Positions 47,547 to 56,792 of a stretch of 64,000 bases of DNA are shown here, piece by piece (position 1 is the first letter of the stretch; each line of letters begins with the position of its first letter). The notes beneath the pieces were generated by a model. The model was not told where the DNA came from, did not search any database, and saw nothing but the letters and a program-made list of their open reading frames with translations. Both the position numbers and the translations under genes were made by a program. Source of the DNA: Lachnospiraceae bacterium (lineage in GTDB: Bacteria; Bacillota; Clostridia; Lachnospirales; Lachnospiraceae); NCBI GenBank assembly GCA_021770345.1, contig JAETRD010000005.1, positions 62,001-126,000 on the forward strand, in the 5' to 3' direction.

Positions 47547-48438
47547 AATATGCCGCCTCCCTTGTCAGGCCCTCTCTCATGTCGTAATCCGGCTCTCCCA
47601 GATACCGGCGGCAACGATCATTATTTTTAAAATACAGCCCGCATTGCTCTTCCCCGCCGCTTTCCCGGGATGCCGTTTCCATCCCGCGCGAGTTGCCCGA
47701 GACCTCCCCGCACATCACGGCAATCTCCCACATTGTATGATTATTCTCTGATACCACGTTTATGATTTCGATATCCTCTCTGAGATTTAACGCCGCCCAC
47801 AGCGCTTTGCAGCAGTCGTCAATATAGACGCAGTTGCGGTACATGTCCGGATTCGCATACAACCGAACGGGTTCTCCCCGCCGCGCCGCATTCAGCCAGA
47901 CAGGAATCGAATAGGATCTCGTATCACGAGGCCCGTAAATATGCCCCAGCCGCAGCACATGCAGCCTCACACGATTCTCCCCGGACCACTCACGCAGCAG
48001 CATTTCGGTCATAATTTTAGACACCGCATAAGGCGTGTCCCCGCGCAGACCACTCTCCTCGTCGATTCCTTCCGCCCGATTTGTACCGTATACATCCACC
48101 GAGCTGCAGTATACGAATACTTCCGGCACATTCGGCAGATGTGTGATCAGGTATTCCGTATTTTTAATGCTTGAGAGGTTTCCTATTGCGGGAGGAATAT
48201 CGGAATGTGCCAAAGCCACATAATGTCCGATGTGAATGACTTTATCAATCCTGTCAATCCCGGCCTTCCGAAACACGCTGACGTCATAAGAATAGTTCTC
48301 GTGCAAAATACAGGTATAGCCGTCTGTTTTTTTTGATGAGAGCAATACCAGCCTGTCATTCTCACCCGCCTGTGATTCCGCCATCTCTACAAACCGACGG
48401 CCGATAAATCCGGTTGCTCCCGTCACAAGAATATTCAT
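47527..48438 (-). CDS. NAD-dependent epimerase/dehydratase (extended SDR)
   Basis: A 303-residue extended SDR enzyme. GATGFIGRRF at 7-16 binds NAD(P), SSVDVYG near 112-118 holds the Ser/Thr, and the catalytic Tyr137-xxx-Lys141 is in TPYAVSKIM. LRLGHIYGPRD marks a sugar-nucleotide substrate. It begins 4 bases after the transketolase-C gene and overlaps the ATP-grasp gene. It probably modifies (reduces, dehydrates or epimerises) the sugar built by the surrounding enzymes. Confidence 0.85.
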   Translation of the reverse strand: MNILVTGATGFIGRRFVEMAESQAGENDRLVLLSSKKTDGYTCILHENYSYDVSVFRKAGIDRIDKVIHIGHYVALAHSDIPPAIGNLSSIKNTEYLITHLPNVPEVFVYCSSVDVYGTNRAEGIDEESGLRGDTPYAVSKIMTEMLLREWSGENRVRLHVLRLGHIYGPRDTRSYSIPVWLNAARRGEPVRLYANPDMYRNCVYIDDCCKALWAALNLREDIEIINVVSENNHTMWEIAVMCGEVSGNSRGMETASRESGGEEQCGLYFKNNDRCRRYLGEPDYDMREGLTREAAYYERYGE

Positions 48439-48442
48439 CCGG

Positions 48443-49333
48443 TCACCCCTCCAAAAAATCCTGCAGCCGTCTTCTCACCGTCCGGCTGTCAAACCCCCAG
48501 CGGCTCTCATTGTCGTGATAGCTGCCCAGCCTGCAGAACTCCGTTTTGTCAAACCCCAGACATTCCGTCTTTATCCGTTCTTCGGACAAACCGCGCATGA
48601 CATCCGGAAGAACGGCTCCGCTGTTGTACGGCTCGCAGATCATAACCTTATCGCCGGCCAGATTCGCCTTTAAAGTGTCAGTGTCAAACGGTTCCACCGT
48701 CGTATAGTAGAGTATCGTGACGTCGACATCTTCTGCGGCCTTTGCTATGATATCCAGCATCGGGCCGACCGCGATAACCGTCCCTCTGCTGCCCTTTTGT
48801 ATCACGACCGCCTTTCCGAAGGAAACTTCATAACTTTTTTCGTTCGTCCGGTCGCTCAGACGATAGTAGGTCGGCTTTCCGTCATCATACGCGCCGGCTA
48901 ACAGCCTGCCGAATTCCTCCACCGTTCCCGGAACAATGATCTCCATATTGTCGATCTGCTTTAAAATCGGAACGTCCGCAGGACAATAATGGGACTCGCC
49001 GAAATCGGTCAGATCGTATGATGCTCCCGCGGAGATAAAATTTCCCTGTAATCCCTGCGCCCCAAAGTCAAGCTTTAACTGTTCGTAGGTCCGCTCAACC
49101 AAAAAGGGCGCCCATGTATGCAAAAAGGGAATCAGTCCGGACGCCGAGAGCCCCGCCGCAACACTTACCGCACAGTCCTCCATAATCCCTATGTCAAACG
49201 CCCTCTCGGGGTATTTCCCCATAACCTCCCGAAACGAAAACTGCCGGATCCCCGACAGCAGCAGAACGGTTCTCGGGTCTTTTTCTATTAAATCGGATAC
49301 TTCCTTCACAAAGCGGCTCACCATATCAACCAA
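48443..49333 (-). CDS. Transketolase C-terminal subunit
   Basis: A 296-residue protein with the Pyr and C-terminal domains of transketolase. It has DIGIMEDCAVSVAAGLSASGLIPFLHTW near 47-74, where Glu52 would activate TPP, then PADVPILKQIDNMEIIVPGT and a final Rossmann-like part (VMICEPYNSGAVLPDVM). Its start overlaps the partner gene by 8 bases. Split transketolases in glycan clusters are thought to transfer a two-carbon unit or make unusual sugars, not to serve the pentose pathway. Confidence 0.85.
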   Translation of the reverse strand: MVDMVSRFVKEVSDLIEKDPRTVLLLSGIRQFSFREVMGKYPERAFDIGIMEDCAVSVAAGLSASGLIPFLHTWAPFLVERTYEQLKLDFGAQGLQGNFISAGASYDLTDFGESHYCPADVPILKQIDNMEIIVPGTVEEFGRLLAGAYDDGKPTYYRLSDRTNEKSYEVSFGKAVVIQKGSRGTVIAVGPMLDIIAKAAEDVDVTILYYTTVEPFDTDTLKANLAGDKVMICEPYNSGAVLPDVMRGLSEERIKTECLGFDKTEFCRLGSYHDNESRWGFDSRTVRRRLQDFLEG

Positions 49334-50075
49334 GCTCCTCCTTCAGCAATCTGTACTCTTCCTCTGTCGGAAATTTCGAATGCCATAAACCCGGGTTTGC
49401 TTCCATTGTTTTACAGCCCTTTCCCTTTACCGTATCCGCAATGATGACGGTCGGCGCAGCTTCCCGTTTCGCCAGCGCCCGAAAAAGCGCCTGCCCGTCA
49501 TGACCGTCCACCTCCGAGACGTTCCACCCAAACGCGTTTAACAATTCCGGATAATTGTCAATCTGATTTACGTTCGAAGACTTGTTGTTGTCAATGATGC
49601 AGACCAGATTTTCGAGGCCCATCCGCGGTGCAGCCAAAAAGCTCTCCCAGTTGGTTCCCTCATGAAGCTCCCCGTCTCCGACCAGCACATATACCTTTCC
49701 CTCTTTTTTCTGAATCCTTCTGCCGCAGGCCAGTCCCAGCGCCTCCGGAAATCCGTGTCCCAGAGACCCCGTGGAAAACCAGACTCCCGGGACGCGCCTG
49801 CTGTCCGCCATAAGGCTCAGCCTGGATCCGTATTTCCCCAAAGTCTCCAGTTCTCCGTCCTGCAGAATTCCCTGTTCTTCGAGAACGGCATACAGGCCGA
49901 AAGCCGCGTGCCCCTTGCTCAGCACAAATTCGTCCTCCTGCATGACATAATAATACAATGCCACCATGATATCGAGCGCCGAAAAGGAGCTCGGCAGAAA
50001 TCCGACCTGATTTTTGTATGCAACATCCAGCATCCTGTGCTTTAACCGTTTGACAACCGCGTCATGCTCCTGCAT
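49326..50075 (-). CDS. Transketolase N-terminal (TPP-binding) subunit
   Basis: A 249-residue TPP-binding half. It has FVLSKGHAAFGLYAVLEEQG with the catalytic His, then WFSTGSLGHGFPEALGLACG and the TPP/Mg motif VGDGELHEGTNWESFLAAPRMGLENLVCIIDNN. It is adjacent to the C-terminal half and together they make a normal-length transketolase. Its ATG overlaps the stop of the upstream aminotransferase by one base. Confidence 0.86.
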   Translation of the reverse strand: MQEHDAVVKRLKHRMLDVAYKNQVGFLPSSFSALDIMVALYYYVMQEDEFVLSKGHAAFGLYAVLEEQGILQDGELETLGKYGSRLSLMADSRRVPGVWFSTGSLGHGFPEALGLACGRRIQKKEGKVYVLVGDGELHEGTNWESFLAAPRMGLENLVCIIDNNKSSNVNQIDNYPELLNAFGWNVSEVDGHDGQALFRALAKREAAPTVIIADTVKGKGCKTMEANPGLWHSKFPTEEEYRLLKEELG

Positions 50076-51211
50076 TATGCCTGCTCCTTTTCTTCAAAAT
50101 ACTGCTTTAACGTCCGGCAGATATACGCAATATCCGTCCGCTCAAGTCCCAGATGCATCGGCAGCGAAATGGCGTGTTCGCTCACATACTCCGCCTTCGG
50201 GCAGGTCCCGTGCAGATGCGCATACATCGGATACTCCGTGTTATCCAGATAATGCAGGGCGCAGCTTATGCCGTGCTCCGACATGTATTCCATAATCGCA
50301 TCCCGCTCCTCCACAAGAACCTGAAACAGCCAGCGCGCAGATTCACACTCTTTTGGCTCCTCCACAAGCGTGACCGGTGCAAAGCCGCGCAATTCCTCCT
50401 CATACCATTCCACAAGCCGACGTCTGTATGCATTCTCCTCATCCAGATGCGGAAGCTGCGCCAGTGCGATCGCCGCCATAATGGAATTGCCGTTATAAGC
50501 ATCCGCAACACAGGGAACGTTAATCTTCCACCGGTAATGTCTGTCATATTTTGCCGGCGACGACGTCTTATCCATCCCGTTCCAGGACATTTTCCTTGCA
50601 AGATCGTCGTATTGCTTTTCTTTAAAGCAGAGCATGCCGCTGTCCGCAGTCGAAAGCGGCTTTGTGACATGGTAAGAATACACCACCGCGTCCGCTTCCT
50701 TCCCAGGAATCTCCCCCTTATATCTTGTCCCGGCCATATGCGCCGCATCGAGAATCAGTTTCAGACCATGCTTTTGGCACAGTGCCGCGATCTTATCATA
50801 ATGCCCGGTGTTCCCGCCCAGGCCGACAAAGATCACCGCTTTTGTCTTGTCCGTGATCCTGCGCTCCACGTCGTCCGGGTCCAGACACAGCGTATCGTCA
50901 ACATCCGCAAATACGATCTTAAGTTTATTTACCAAAACCGCATTATTGGTCGCCACGAATGTGATCGGCGTCGAAATAATTTCCGCGTCGTCCTCCCAGC
51001 CGTTTTGCTCCTTTAAAATCCTCACGGCCATATTCAGTCCGGCAGTCGCGCTGCAGAGGAAATGCGCGTTGGGAAGTCCCGTGTATTCCTTCCACTTTTC
51101 TTCAAATTCAGCGGTTTTAAACCCGGTTCCTGTCCATCCTTTTTCCAGGCACTCCCTGATCTCTTCCAGGCATGCGTCTACGTCATACTTTGGAGCAAAT
51201 GTCGCTATCAT
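50075..51211 (-). CDS. DegT/DnrJ/EryC1 aminotransferase
   Basis: A 378-residue PLP enzyme. The start is the ATG at 51209-51211 (MIATFAPKYDVDAC) after AAGGGGG; seven upstream codons are spurious. Marks are GWTGTGFKTAEFEEKWKEYTG, ISTPITFVATNNAVLVN, LILDAAHMAGTRYKG and PLP Lys184 in YSYHVTKPLSTADSG. The sugar-binding loop differs from PseC (GLGGNTGHY), so it uses another keto sugar. It feeds the split transketolase and ATP-grasp genes downstream in the same unit. Confidence 0.82.
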   Translation of the reverse strand: MIATFAPKYDVDACLEEIRECLEKGWTGTGFKTAEFEEKWKEYTGLPNAHFLCSATAGLNMAVRILKEQNGWEDDAEIISTPITFVATNNAVLVNKLKIVFADVDDTLCLDPDDVERRITDKTKAVIFVGLGGNTGHYDKIAALCQKHGLKLILDAAHMAGTRYKGEIPGKEADAVVYSYHVTKPLSTADSGMLCFKEKQYDDLARKMSWNGMDKTSSPAKYDRHYRWKINVPCVADAYNGNSIMAAIALAQLPHLDEENAYRRRLVEWYEEELRGFAPVTLVEEPKECESARWLFQVLVEERDAIMEYMSEHGISCALHYLDNTEYPMYAHLHGTCPKAEYVSEHAISLPMHLGLERTDIAYICRTLKQYFEEKEQA

Positions 51212-51240
51212 TTTGTCTTCCCCCTTTTTCATGTTTTCGG

Positions 51241-51966
51241 CTAAATATCCGCACCGTCGATCAGCACATAATCATCCAGCATCTCGCGAATGTCCTCCAC
51301 TGAATTAAACATCATCACATCAATGACGGATAATCCCGGTTCAAAGTGGCCGATCCTCTGAACGTACGGCTTTAGATGAACCTGCAGAAACTTCAGCTCT
51401 ATATGATTTTCTTTGTATTTCTCATGAGAGAAAAAAGACATCCCCCCGGGCGAATTCACATAGATATTTCCGTTTAAGGCTTTCGTGATATTCAGCGCCC
51501 ATTCATCCGGCGCGTGCACCTCTTCAATCTCTAAGTTCATCTGCGAATAAACATCAAATTCTCTCCCAATCCCCAGGAAATCACAGATTTCCCGAACACT
51601 CGCCACATTCAGCGCACACAGGCTTCCGCCGTAATCTTTTTCCAGAACCGCCCGGACAACTTCCATCGTTTCGCGGTACCGCGGAGCTTTTTTCTTATAT
51701 ACAGACAACTGGCCGTAGATCTTTTCCTTCCACGGTTCACTGTCATTGATCAAAATATCCTTTATGGCCGTATCGCGTCCTGTCTTTTTTATCGGCACGG
51801 TCATATAATTCCAGGATCCACCCTGCTTTAAGATGCGGTTTCGATTCATCCATCCGTGAGAAATGTACTGCGGCGTATCGAAAAAGATAAACCGGTCCGT
51901 ATATTTTATCAACGCGTAGTACCCTATATATGGGAAGAAATATGGCTGCATAATCCCTAAAATCAT
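51241..51966 (-). CDS. WbqC-like protein
   Basis: A 241-residue WbqC family protein. It starts LGIMQPYFFPYIGYYALI, and YTDRFIFFDTPQYISHGWMNRNRIL is the family's conserved block; SWNYMTVPIKK and INDSEPWKEK follow. WbqC proteins occur in O-antigen and other glycan clusters beside DegT and ATP-grasp-like genes; they are thought to act on amino sugars, but the reaction is not settled. It is directly upstream of the aminotransferase gene (29 bases). Confidence 0.82.
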   Translation of the reverse strand: MILGIMQPYFFPYIGYYALIKYTDRFIFFDTPQYISHGWMNRNRILKQGGSWNYMTVPIKKTGRDTAIKDILINDSEPWKEKIYGQLSVYKKKAPRYRETMEVVRAVLEKDYGGSLCALNVASVREICDFLGIGREFDVYSQMNLEIEEVHAPDEWALNITKALNGNIYVNSPGGMSFFSHEKYKENHIELKFLQVHLKPYVQRIGHFEPGLSVIDVMMFNSVEDIREMLDDYVLIDGADI

Positions 51967-51987
51967 ATCCGCCCCGTCTCCTCTCTG

Positions 51988-54081
51988 TCACTCCGACGGC
52001 TCCGCCTGTATCCAGACCTTACCCGTCAGCCCGTAAATCTTTTTGCGGTCAAAGAAATACCTTTCTTCCAGCAATGCCGCGATATCCGGATTCTGATAGA
52101 TATCGCAAATAAAGAAAACAGCCGACTGCTTTAAATGCGTTTTCTCCGAATTTAAGAGTACAAAAAATTTCTCGCACAGAATCTCGTTTTCTGTCTGCGC
52201 CCCCTGGTCTAAAAACCGGTCCGCAAATGCTTCCCTGAAAAAATGCTCGTCCATATTTTTGACGGTATGATACCAGATGTACGTCTCCTCCGTGTAATGT
52301 CGCAGCCAATTTTCCGGCGTACCCGCGCTTATATTTTTATTTTTCCCGGTTTCGTGATAACGAAACCGCGTCAGTTCTCTCTCTATCACATGGATCTCAT
52401 ATTTCTGCACCAGCCGGATCCACATCCAGAAATCGCCGAGCTGCCGGAACGCGTAAGCTCCCCCGCTTAGCAGTTTCTGATACAGCGAGCGCTCGATCAG
52501 CACGGCGGGATGCGCCAGGGAATTTCCTCGCTCGAAAAAATAGCGCATCCATTCCGCGCGGGTTTTATTCTCCGCGATAAATTCCGGGGGCTGTGTATTA
52601 TTTTCTCCCTCCAGGATATTTGCGACGCCCGTAAAGCATGCCCCGCATTCCGGATGGCTTTCCATATAGGCAACCTGCATGGCAAGCTTATCCCTGCTCC
52701 ACACGTCGTCGGAATTTATCACTGCAATATATTTTCCGCCTGCGATTTCGGTCAGGAACGGCTTTCTCCCGAACGCGTTGTTCGCAAACAGATGAATCTG
52801 ATCGATTCGGTCTTCGTATTTTAAGATTTCCTGTATCGTCCCGTCCGTCGAACCGTCGTCGGCAACCAGAAATTCGATATTGGGATATGTCTGATTTAAT
52901 ACGCTCTCTATCGCCTCCGCGACATATTTTTCATGATTGTAGGAGGACATAATTACACTGACTAACGGCAGTTCCCGCGGCTGCATTTCTGCTCTTTTTT
53001 TTCTTTTTTCCTCTGTCAGCTTTTCAATATCCCCCTCATGCTTTGTCAGGACATACAGCACGGAGGTGTCGGTCAGCCCGCACTCCTCAAACAGTTGTTC
53101 CCCAAAATAATCTTTCCCAAGCGCATGCACAAAGAATCCGGCTTCCTCAAGCCGTTCTGTCAGCTCCCGCTTTGCATATGACCTGCAGTGGTCGCCCTGT
53201 CCGAAACGTCTCCAGTTTTCCTCCTCGGGAAGGCCCCACTCCTCGTCAATGTGCTCCCTGTCGAGCCATATCGGAACCAGAAACAGGCAGAGCCCGTCGT
53301 CTTTCAGCATTCTTCGCAGCTCGCGCATCGCCTTCCTGTCATCCTCCACATGCTCAAGTACATGGGAACATATGATATAATCATAGCTCTCATCTTTTAC
53401 GCAGTTCATATCCTGTATATCTGCCGTAAAAGTCACCCCCCGCATATACAAATCCGCAGAGTGATACGTCAGCGCAGGTGAATTTGCATAGATCCAGTGC
53501 TCTAAGCTGCGGGACGGCGCAATCTGCAGCAACGTCTCCCGGCAGTCATCCGCGTCAAGTCCCAGCCTCTGCAGAAAAGCCGCCATCAGCCTGTCCCTGT
53601 CGGAGGCCCCGCATACCGGACAGGTGTAATCCTCCCGGTTGATGGTCTCGCCCACATGCCTTTCGCCCCCGTGCTTTTCCCGTTCCGCATCGTAATGCAG
53701 CGGCAGCGGCCTGTAATATACCGGATTTGCGCAGCAGCTGCAATGCCCCGTTTTCTTCGCGGCCAGCCGTCCCGTAATTTCCGACATATCGTCTATTATA
53801 GAATCCGGCACCACCGCGCAGTTCCCCGCCTCCCGTTCCGATCTGATTTCCGCACACAGTTCGGCAATCCGGCCAGCCGTCCCGCCGTACTCCTCATATC
53901 CGAAGAGCCTTATAATCCCCGGCAGCATCTTGCCGTACGCCAGGATCGTTTCCACGTTATCCTGCAGCAGGGCTCTTTTATTTTCTCCGTCCATGCTCCG
54001 TGCAGTCTTAAAAAAAGAATCTATTCTTCCGGTAAACTCCAGACAATCCGTCTGGACGTCTATTCTGTTATTCTCCGTCAT
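51988..54081 (-). CDS. Methyltransferase-GT2 fusion protein
   Basis: A 697-residue two-enzyme protein. Residues 1-130 are helical with no match I know. A CPVCGASDRDRLMAAFLQRLG zinc-like segment near 153-173 leads into a class I methyltransferase (LLQIAPSRSLEHWI, FTADIQDMNCVKDESYDYIICSHVLEHVEDD). From about 368 there is a GT2 domain: VSVIMSSYNHEKYVAEAIESVLNQTYPNIEFLVADDGSTDGT and VINSDDVWSRDKL near 453. A helical tail follows. Fusing sugar transfer to methylation suggests sequential capping or modification of the glycan. It ends 21 bases before the WbqC gene. Confidence 0.82.
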   Translation of the reverse strand: MTENNRIDVQTDCLEFTGRIDSFFKTARSMDGENKRALLQDNVETILAYGKMLPGIIRLFGYEEYGGTAGRIAELCAEIRSEREAGNCAVVPDSIIDDMSEITGRLAAKKTGHCSCCANPVYYRPLPLHYDAEREKHGGERHVGETINREDYTCPVCGASDRDRLMAAFLQRLGLDADDCRETLLQIAPSRSLEHWIYANSPALTYHSADLYMRGVTFTADIQDMNCVKDESYDYIICSHVLEHVEDDRKAMRELRRMLKDDGLCLFLVPIWLDREHIDEEWGLPEEENWRRFGQGDHCRSYAKRELTERLEEAGFFVHALGKDYFGEQLFEECGLTDTSVLYVLTKHEGDIEKLTEEKRKKRAEMQPRELPLVSVIMSSYNHEKYVAEAIESVLNQTYPNIEFLVADDGSTDGTIQEILKYEDRIDQIHLFANNAFGRKPFLTEIAGGKYIAVINSDDVWSRDKLAMQVAYMESHPECGACFTGVANILEGENNTQPPEFIAENKTRAEWMRYFFERGNSLAHPAVLIERSLYQKLLSGGAYAFRQLGDFWMWIRLVQKYEIHVIERELTRFRYHETGKNKNISAGTPENWLRHYTEETYIWYHTVKNMDEHFFREAFADRFLDQGAQTENEILCEKFFVLLNSEKTHLKQSAVFFICDIYQNPDIAALLEERYFFDRKKIYGLTGKVWIQAEPSE

Positions 54082-54085
54082 TCTC

Positions 54086-55225
54086 TCACATTCCCCGTTC
54101 TGTCGTCCGTGTGTCCAGACATTCCGTCACAATCTCCGCAATCTCGTCCATGATCTCGTATTCCAAATCCGGATGCAGCGGAAGTACCAGTATATTTTCC
54201 GATACATATCTTGCGTTTTCGATTGCAATATCGCGATATTTATTCTTAAAGCATACCTCGTCCGAGGTCACCGGATAAAAATATTTTCGACTGTAAATCC
54301 CGCTTTCTTTCAGCCGCTCGTACACGATATCCCGCATCCCGCAGCCGCACAGCTCTTCCCGGAACAATACCGGAAAATACCCGTATGTATATCGAATATC
54401 ATCCCTGTATACCGGACAGTCCAGCTCTTTTCTGCCCTCTAACTTTTTCAGGTAATATCCGACGCGCTGCTTTCGCTCCGCGATATCCCGCTCCACATGC
54501 TTTAAATTGCAGAGCCCCATAATCGCGCAGAATTCGTTCATCTTCGCATTCGCTCCGACACCGACGACCAACGTCTCCCCCCGAATCCCAAAATTCTTCA
54601 GATTATACAGCCGTTCATAGAGTTCATGCGACGCAAAGGCCGATGCGCCCCCCTCGATGGTATTGAAAATCTTTGTAGCATGAAAGCTGAAGATCGATGC
54701 ATCTCCGAGACTCCCCACCCCCCGTCCGCGGTAGGTTTCTCCAAAGGCATGCGCCGCATCATAAATCACCTTTAAATCATAGTTGCGCGCGATTTCCCCG
54801 ATTCGTTCCGCATTGCAGATATTCCCGTAAACATGAACCGGCAGAATTGCAACGGTTTTCTCCGTGATCAGGTCCTCAATCCTGTCCTCGTCTATCGTGT
54901 AGTCAGATTTCTTGATATCACAGAACACCGGTTTCAGGCCGTTCCTCACAATCGCATGCGTTGTCGACACAAACGTGAACGGCGTCGTGATCACCTCGCT
55001 CCCCTCCGGGAAATGAAACGCCTGTATCGTCATTTCGAGCGCCATATGGCCGTTTACCAGCAGCGAAAGTTCCGGCACGTCCAGATACTCCGCCAGCGCC
55101 CGCTCCAGCTCCTGATGATAACTTCCCATATTCGTAATCCGGCGGCTGTCCCACAGCGGTTTGATCGCCTCGATAAATTCCTCGTATTCCGGCATGGATG
55201 CCTTTGTCACGGTAATATTCCTCAT
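54086..55225 (-). CDS. DegT/DnrJ/EryC1 aminotransferase (VioA/RffA-like)
   Basis: A 379-residue PLP enzyme. Marks are RRITNMGSYHQELERALAEYLD, ITTPFTFVSTTHAIVRNG, VIYDAAHAFGETYRG and PLP Lys185 in FHATKIFNTIEGG. The short C-terminal half and GNICNAERIG loop fit enzymes making 4-amino-4,6-dideoxy sugars from dTDP-4-keto-6-deoxyglucose (VioA/RffA class). No dTDP-sugar genes are in the window. It is tightly packed between the radical SAM gene (5 bases) and the fusion protein (4 bases). Confidence 0.82.
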   Translation of the reverse strand: MRNITVTKASMPEYEEFIEAIKPLWDSRRITNMGSYHQELERALAEYLDVPELSLLVNGHMALEMTIQAFHFPEGSEVITTPFTFVSTTHAIVRNGLKPVFCDIKKSDYTIDEDRIEDLITEKTVAILPVHVYGNICNAERIGEIARNYDLKVIYDAAHAFGETYRGRGVGSLGDASIFSFHATKIFNTIEGGASAFASHELYERLYNLKNFGIRGETLVVGVGANAKMNEFCAIMGLCNLKHVERDIAERKQRVGYYLKKLEGRKELDCPVYRDDIRYTYGYFPVLFREELCGCGMRDIVYERLKESGIYSRKYFYPVTSDEVCFKNKYRDIAIENARYVSENILVLPLHPDLEYEIMDEIAEIVTECLDTRTTERGM

Positions 55226-55230
55226 AAAGT

Positions 55231-56771
55231 CTATCCCTTCTCATTCTGTCCGATCGCAGTCAGACGTTCCTTTGCCTTTCCGTAATCACCGCACTTTTTA
55301 TAGTACATGATCGCCTGTTCCGTCTGTCCGGCACACTCATAAATAACGCCAAGGTTATAGTACGGCAGGAAACCGTTTGTTCCTTTCTCCATACAGGAGT
55401 ATTTTGCGGGCGCTTCCCCAAGAAGCCGGATCGCATCTTCGAGCTGCCCGTTCTGCATATAGACAAGTCCCATCATCAGACAGTAGTCCGCATTATAATT
55501 CAGGTCGTCATAACAGGACGCCAGACACAGCGCCTGTTCACACCTTCCCGTCCGCAGAAGCGCATATCCGTATTTCAGGACCACGTCTAAGACGTGAATC
55601 TCCTTTGCATCGAGCTCCCCCTCCAGGAAAGCCTCCGCAAGCTCAATTACTCTCTCATAATTCCCCTCCCCGAACTCAACTGCAACAATCTCACTGATTC
55701 CCTTTTTATATTCATATTCCATATTCGCCAGATTACAGCGCCCTTTTTCTTCCTCTGTGTATTCCTCGTTCGTAAGTGACAGATCCGCAAATTTTGCGCT
55801 GCGCATCTCGTCCGTGATCCATCTTAACTCTTCATTCAGCGGATCGTTTTCCCGACCGTAACCGCATCCTTCGGGGATCAGATTATGGCACTCTGCAAAT
55901 CCGCATGCACAGTACGGCGCTTTGCAGGTCTTTCCGACTGCATCAAGCCGCAACGGCTCGTCAAGCCGTTCAAAAAAATGATACGCGACCCTGTTTATCC
56001 CCGTACACTGCGTATACAGCCCCGCTGTCAAATCCAGGCAAAACGACCACTCCCCCGCATAGCAGAACTTCTTTTCTTCCGGTCTGCGGCACCGCTGCAG
56101 ATAGCTTTGCTTCTGCTGCTCAAAGTGGTACGACTCAAAGCCGTCCCCGATTCGAAAATATTCCTCCTCCGGGCAGTCCGCCAGCAGTTCGTTTGCGCCG
56201 TTGACGTCTTTTCTCGCAATCCCGACGCTCGTTTTCATCCCGAGGCTTTCTCCGCAGTAGGCCTTTACCTCATCCGCCAGATCCAGCACGGACGGTCCGA
56301 GTATAAAATTAAGTCTGACCGACACCTGATTTTCTTTCAAATACCGGACATTCTCCGCAAATGTCAAAAGCAATCCCAGACGCTTTAACTCAAGATAATG
56401 CAATGACAGTGAAAACTCAAGATGCGACACCAGTGCGCGCGCTTTTAATCTCTCCACAATTTCTTTTATTCTTTCGGTGATCGTTCCGTTTGTTATGACC
56501 GTCACATAATGTCCCTCTTCGATCAGTCCGCATACAATATCCGTGATGTCTGCCGGGAGCAGCGTCTCACCGTCCCCGATCACAACAATGTGGCATACCC
56601 CCCCATACGCTGCGCGGAACACGCTTTTAAGAAGGTTTCCAGCGGATATCGCAAGGCTCTGATTTCTTTTTCGTTCTGATATTTATAATACCTCAAATAA
56701 CAGTAGTCACAGCTCAGATTGCAGCCCTGCGTATGAACGGTCATATTGATATACCGTTTGATTTTCTCCAC
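55231..56771 (-). CDS. Radical SAM-TPR protein split at poly-G tract
   Basis: The start is a GTG at 56769-56771 after AAGGAGG. The 4Fe-4S cluster motif is GCNLSCDYCYLRYY with Cys17, Cys21 and Cys24. The frame then runs into seven G (56598-56604) and stops at 56580. The other frame, open from 56622 to 55231, continues the same fold: VCHIVVIGDGETLLPAD, HYVTVITNGT, VSVRLNFILGPS, CAPYCACGFAECHNL-like SPASM cysteines, then TPR repeats (YYNLGVIYECAGQTEQAIMYYKKCGDY). Eight G would give one 513-residue protein. Either a slippage switch, or a base-call error. Related enzymes modify peptides or sugars; substrate unknown. Confidence 0.78.
56598..56604 (-). repeat. Seven-base G homopolymer in radical SAM gene
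   Basis: Seven G on the coding strand at the point where the two halves of a radical SAM protein change frame. Plus one (or minus two) bases would restore a continuous reading frame. Confidence 0.95.
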
Positions 56772-56792
56772 TACACATTCCTCCTTCACGCT

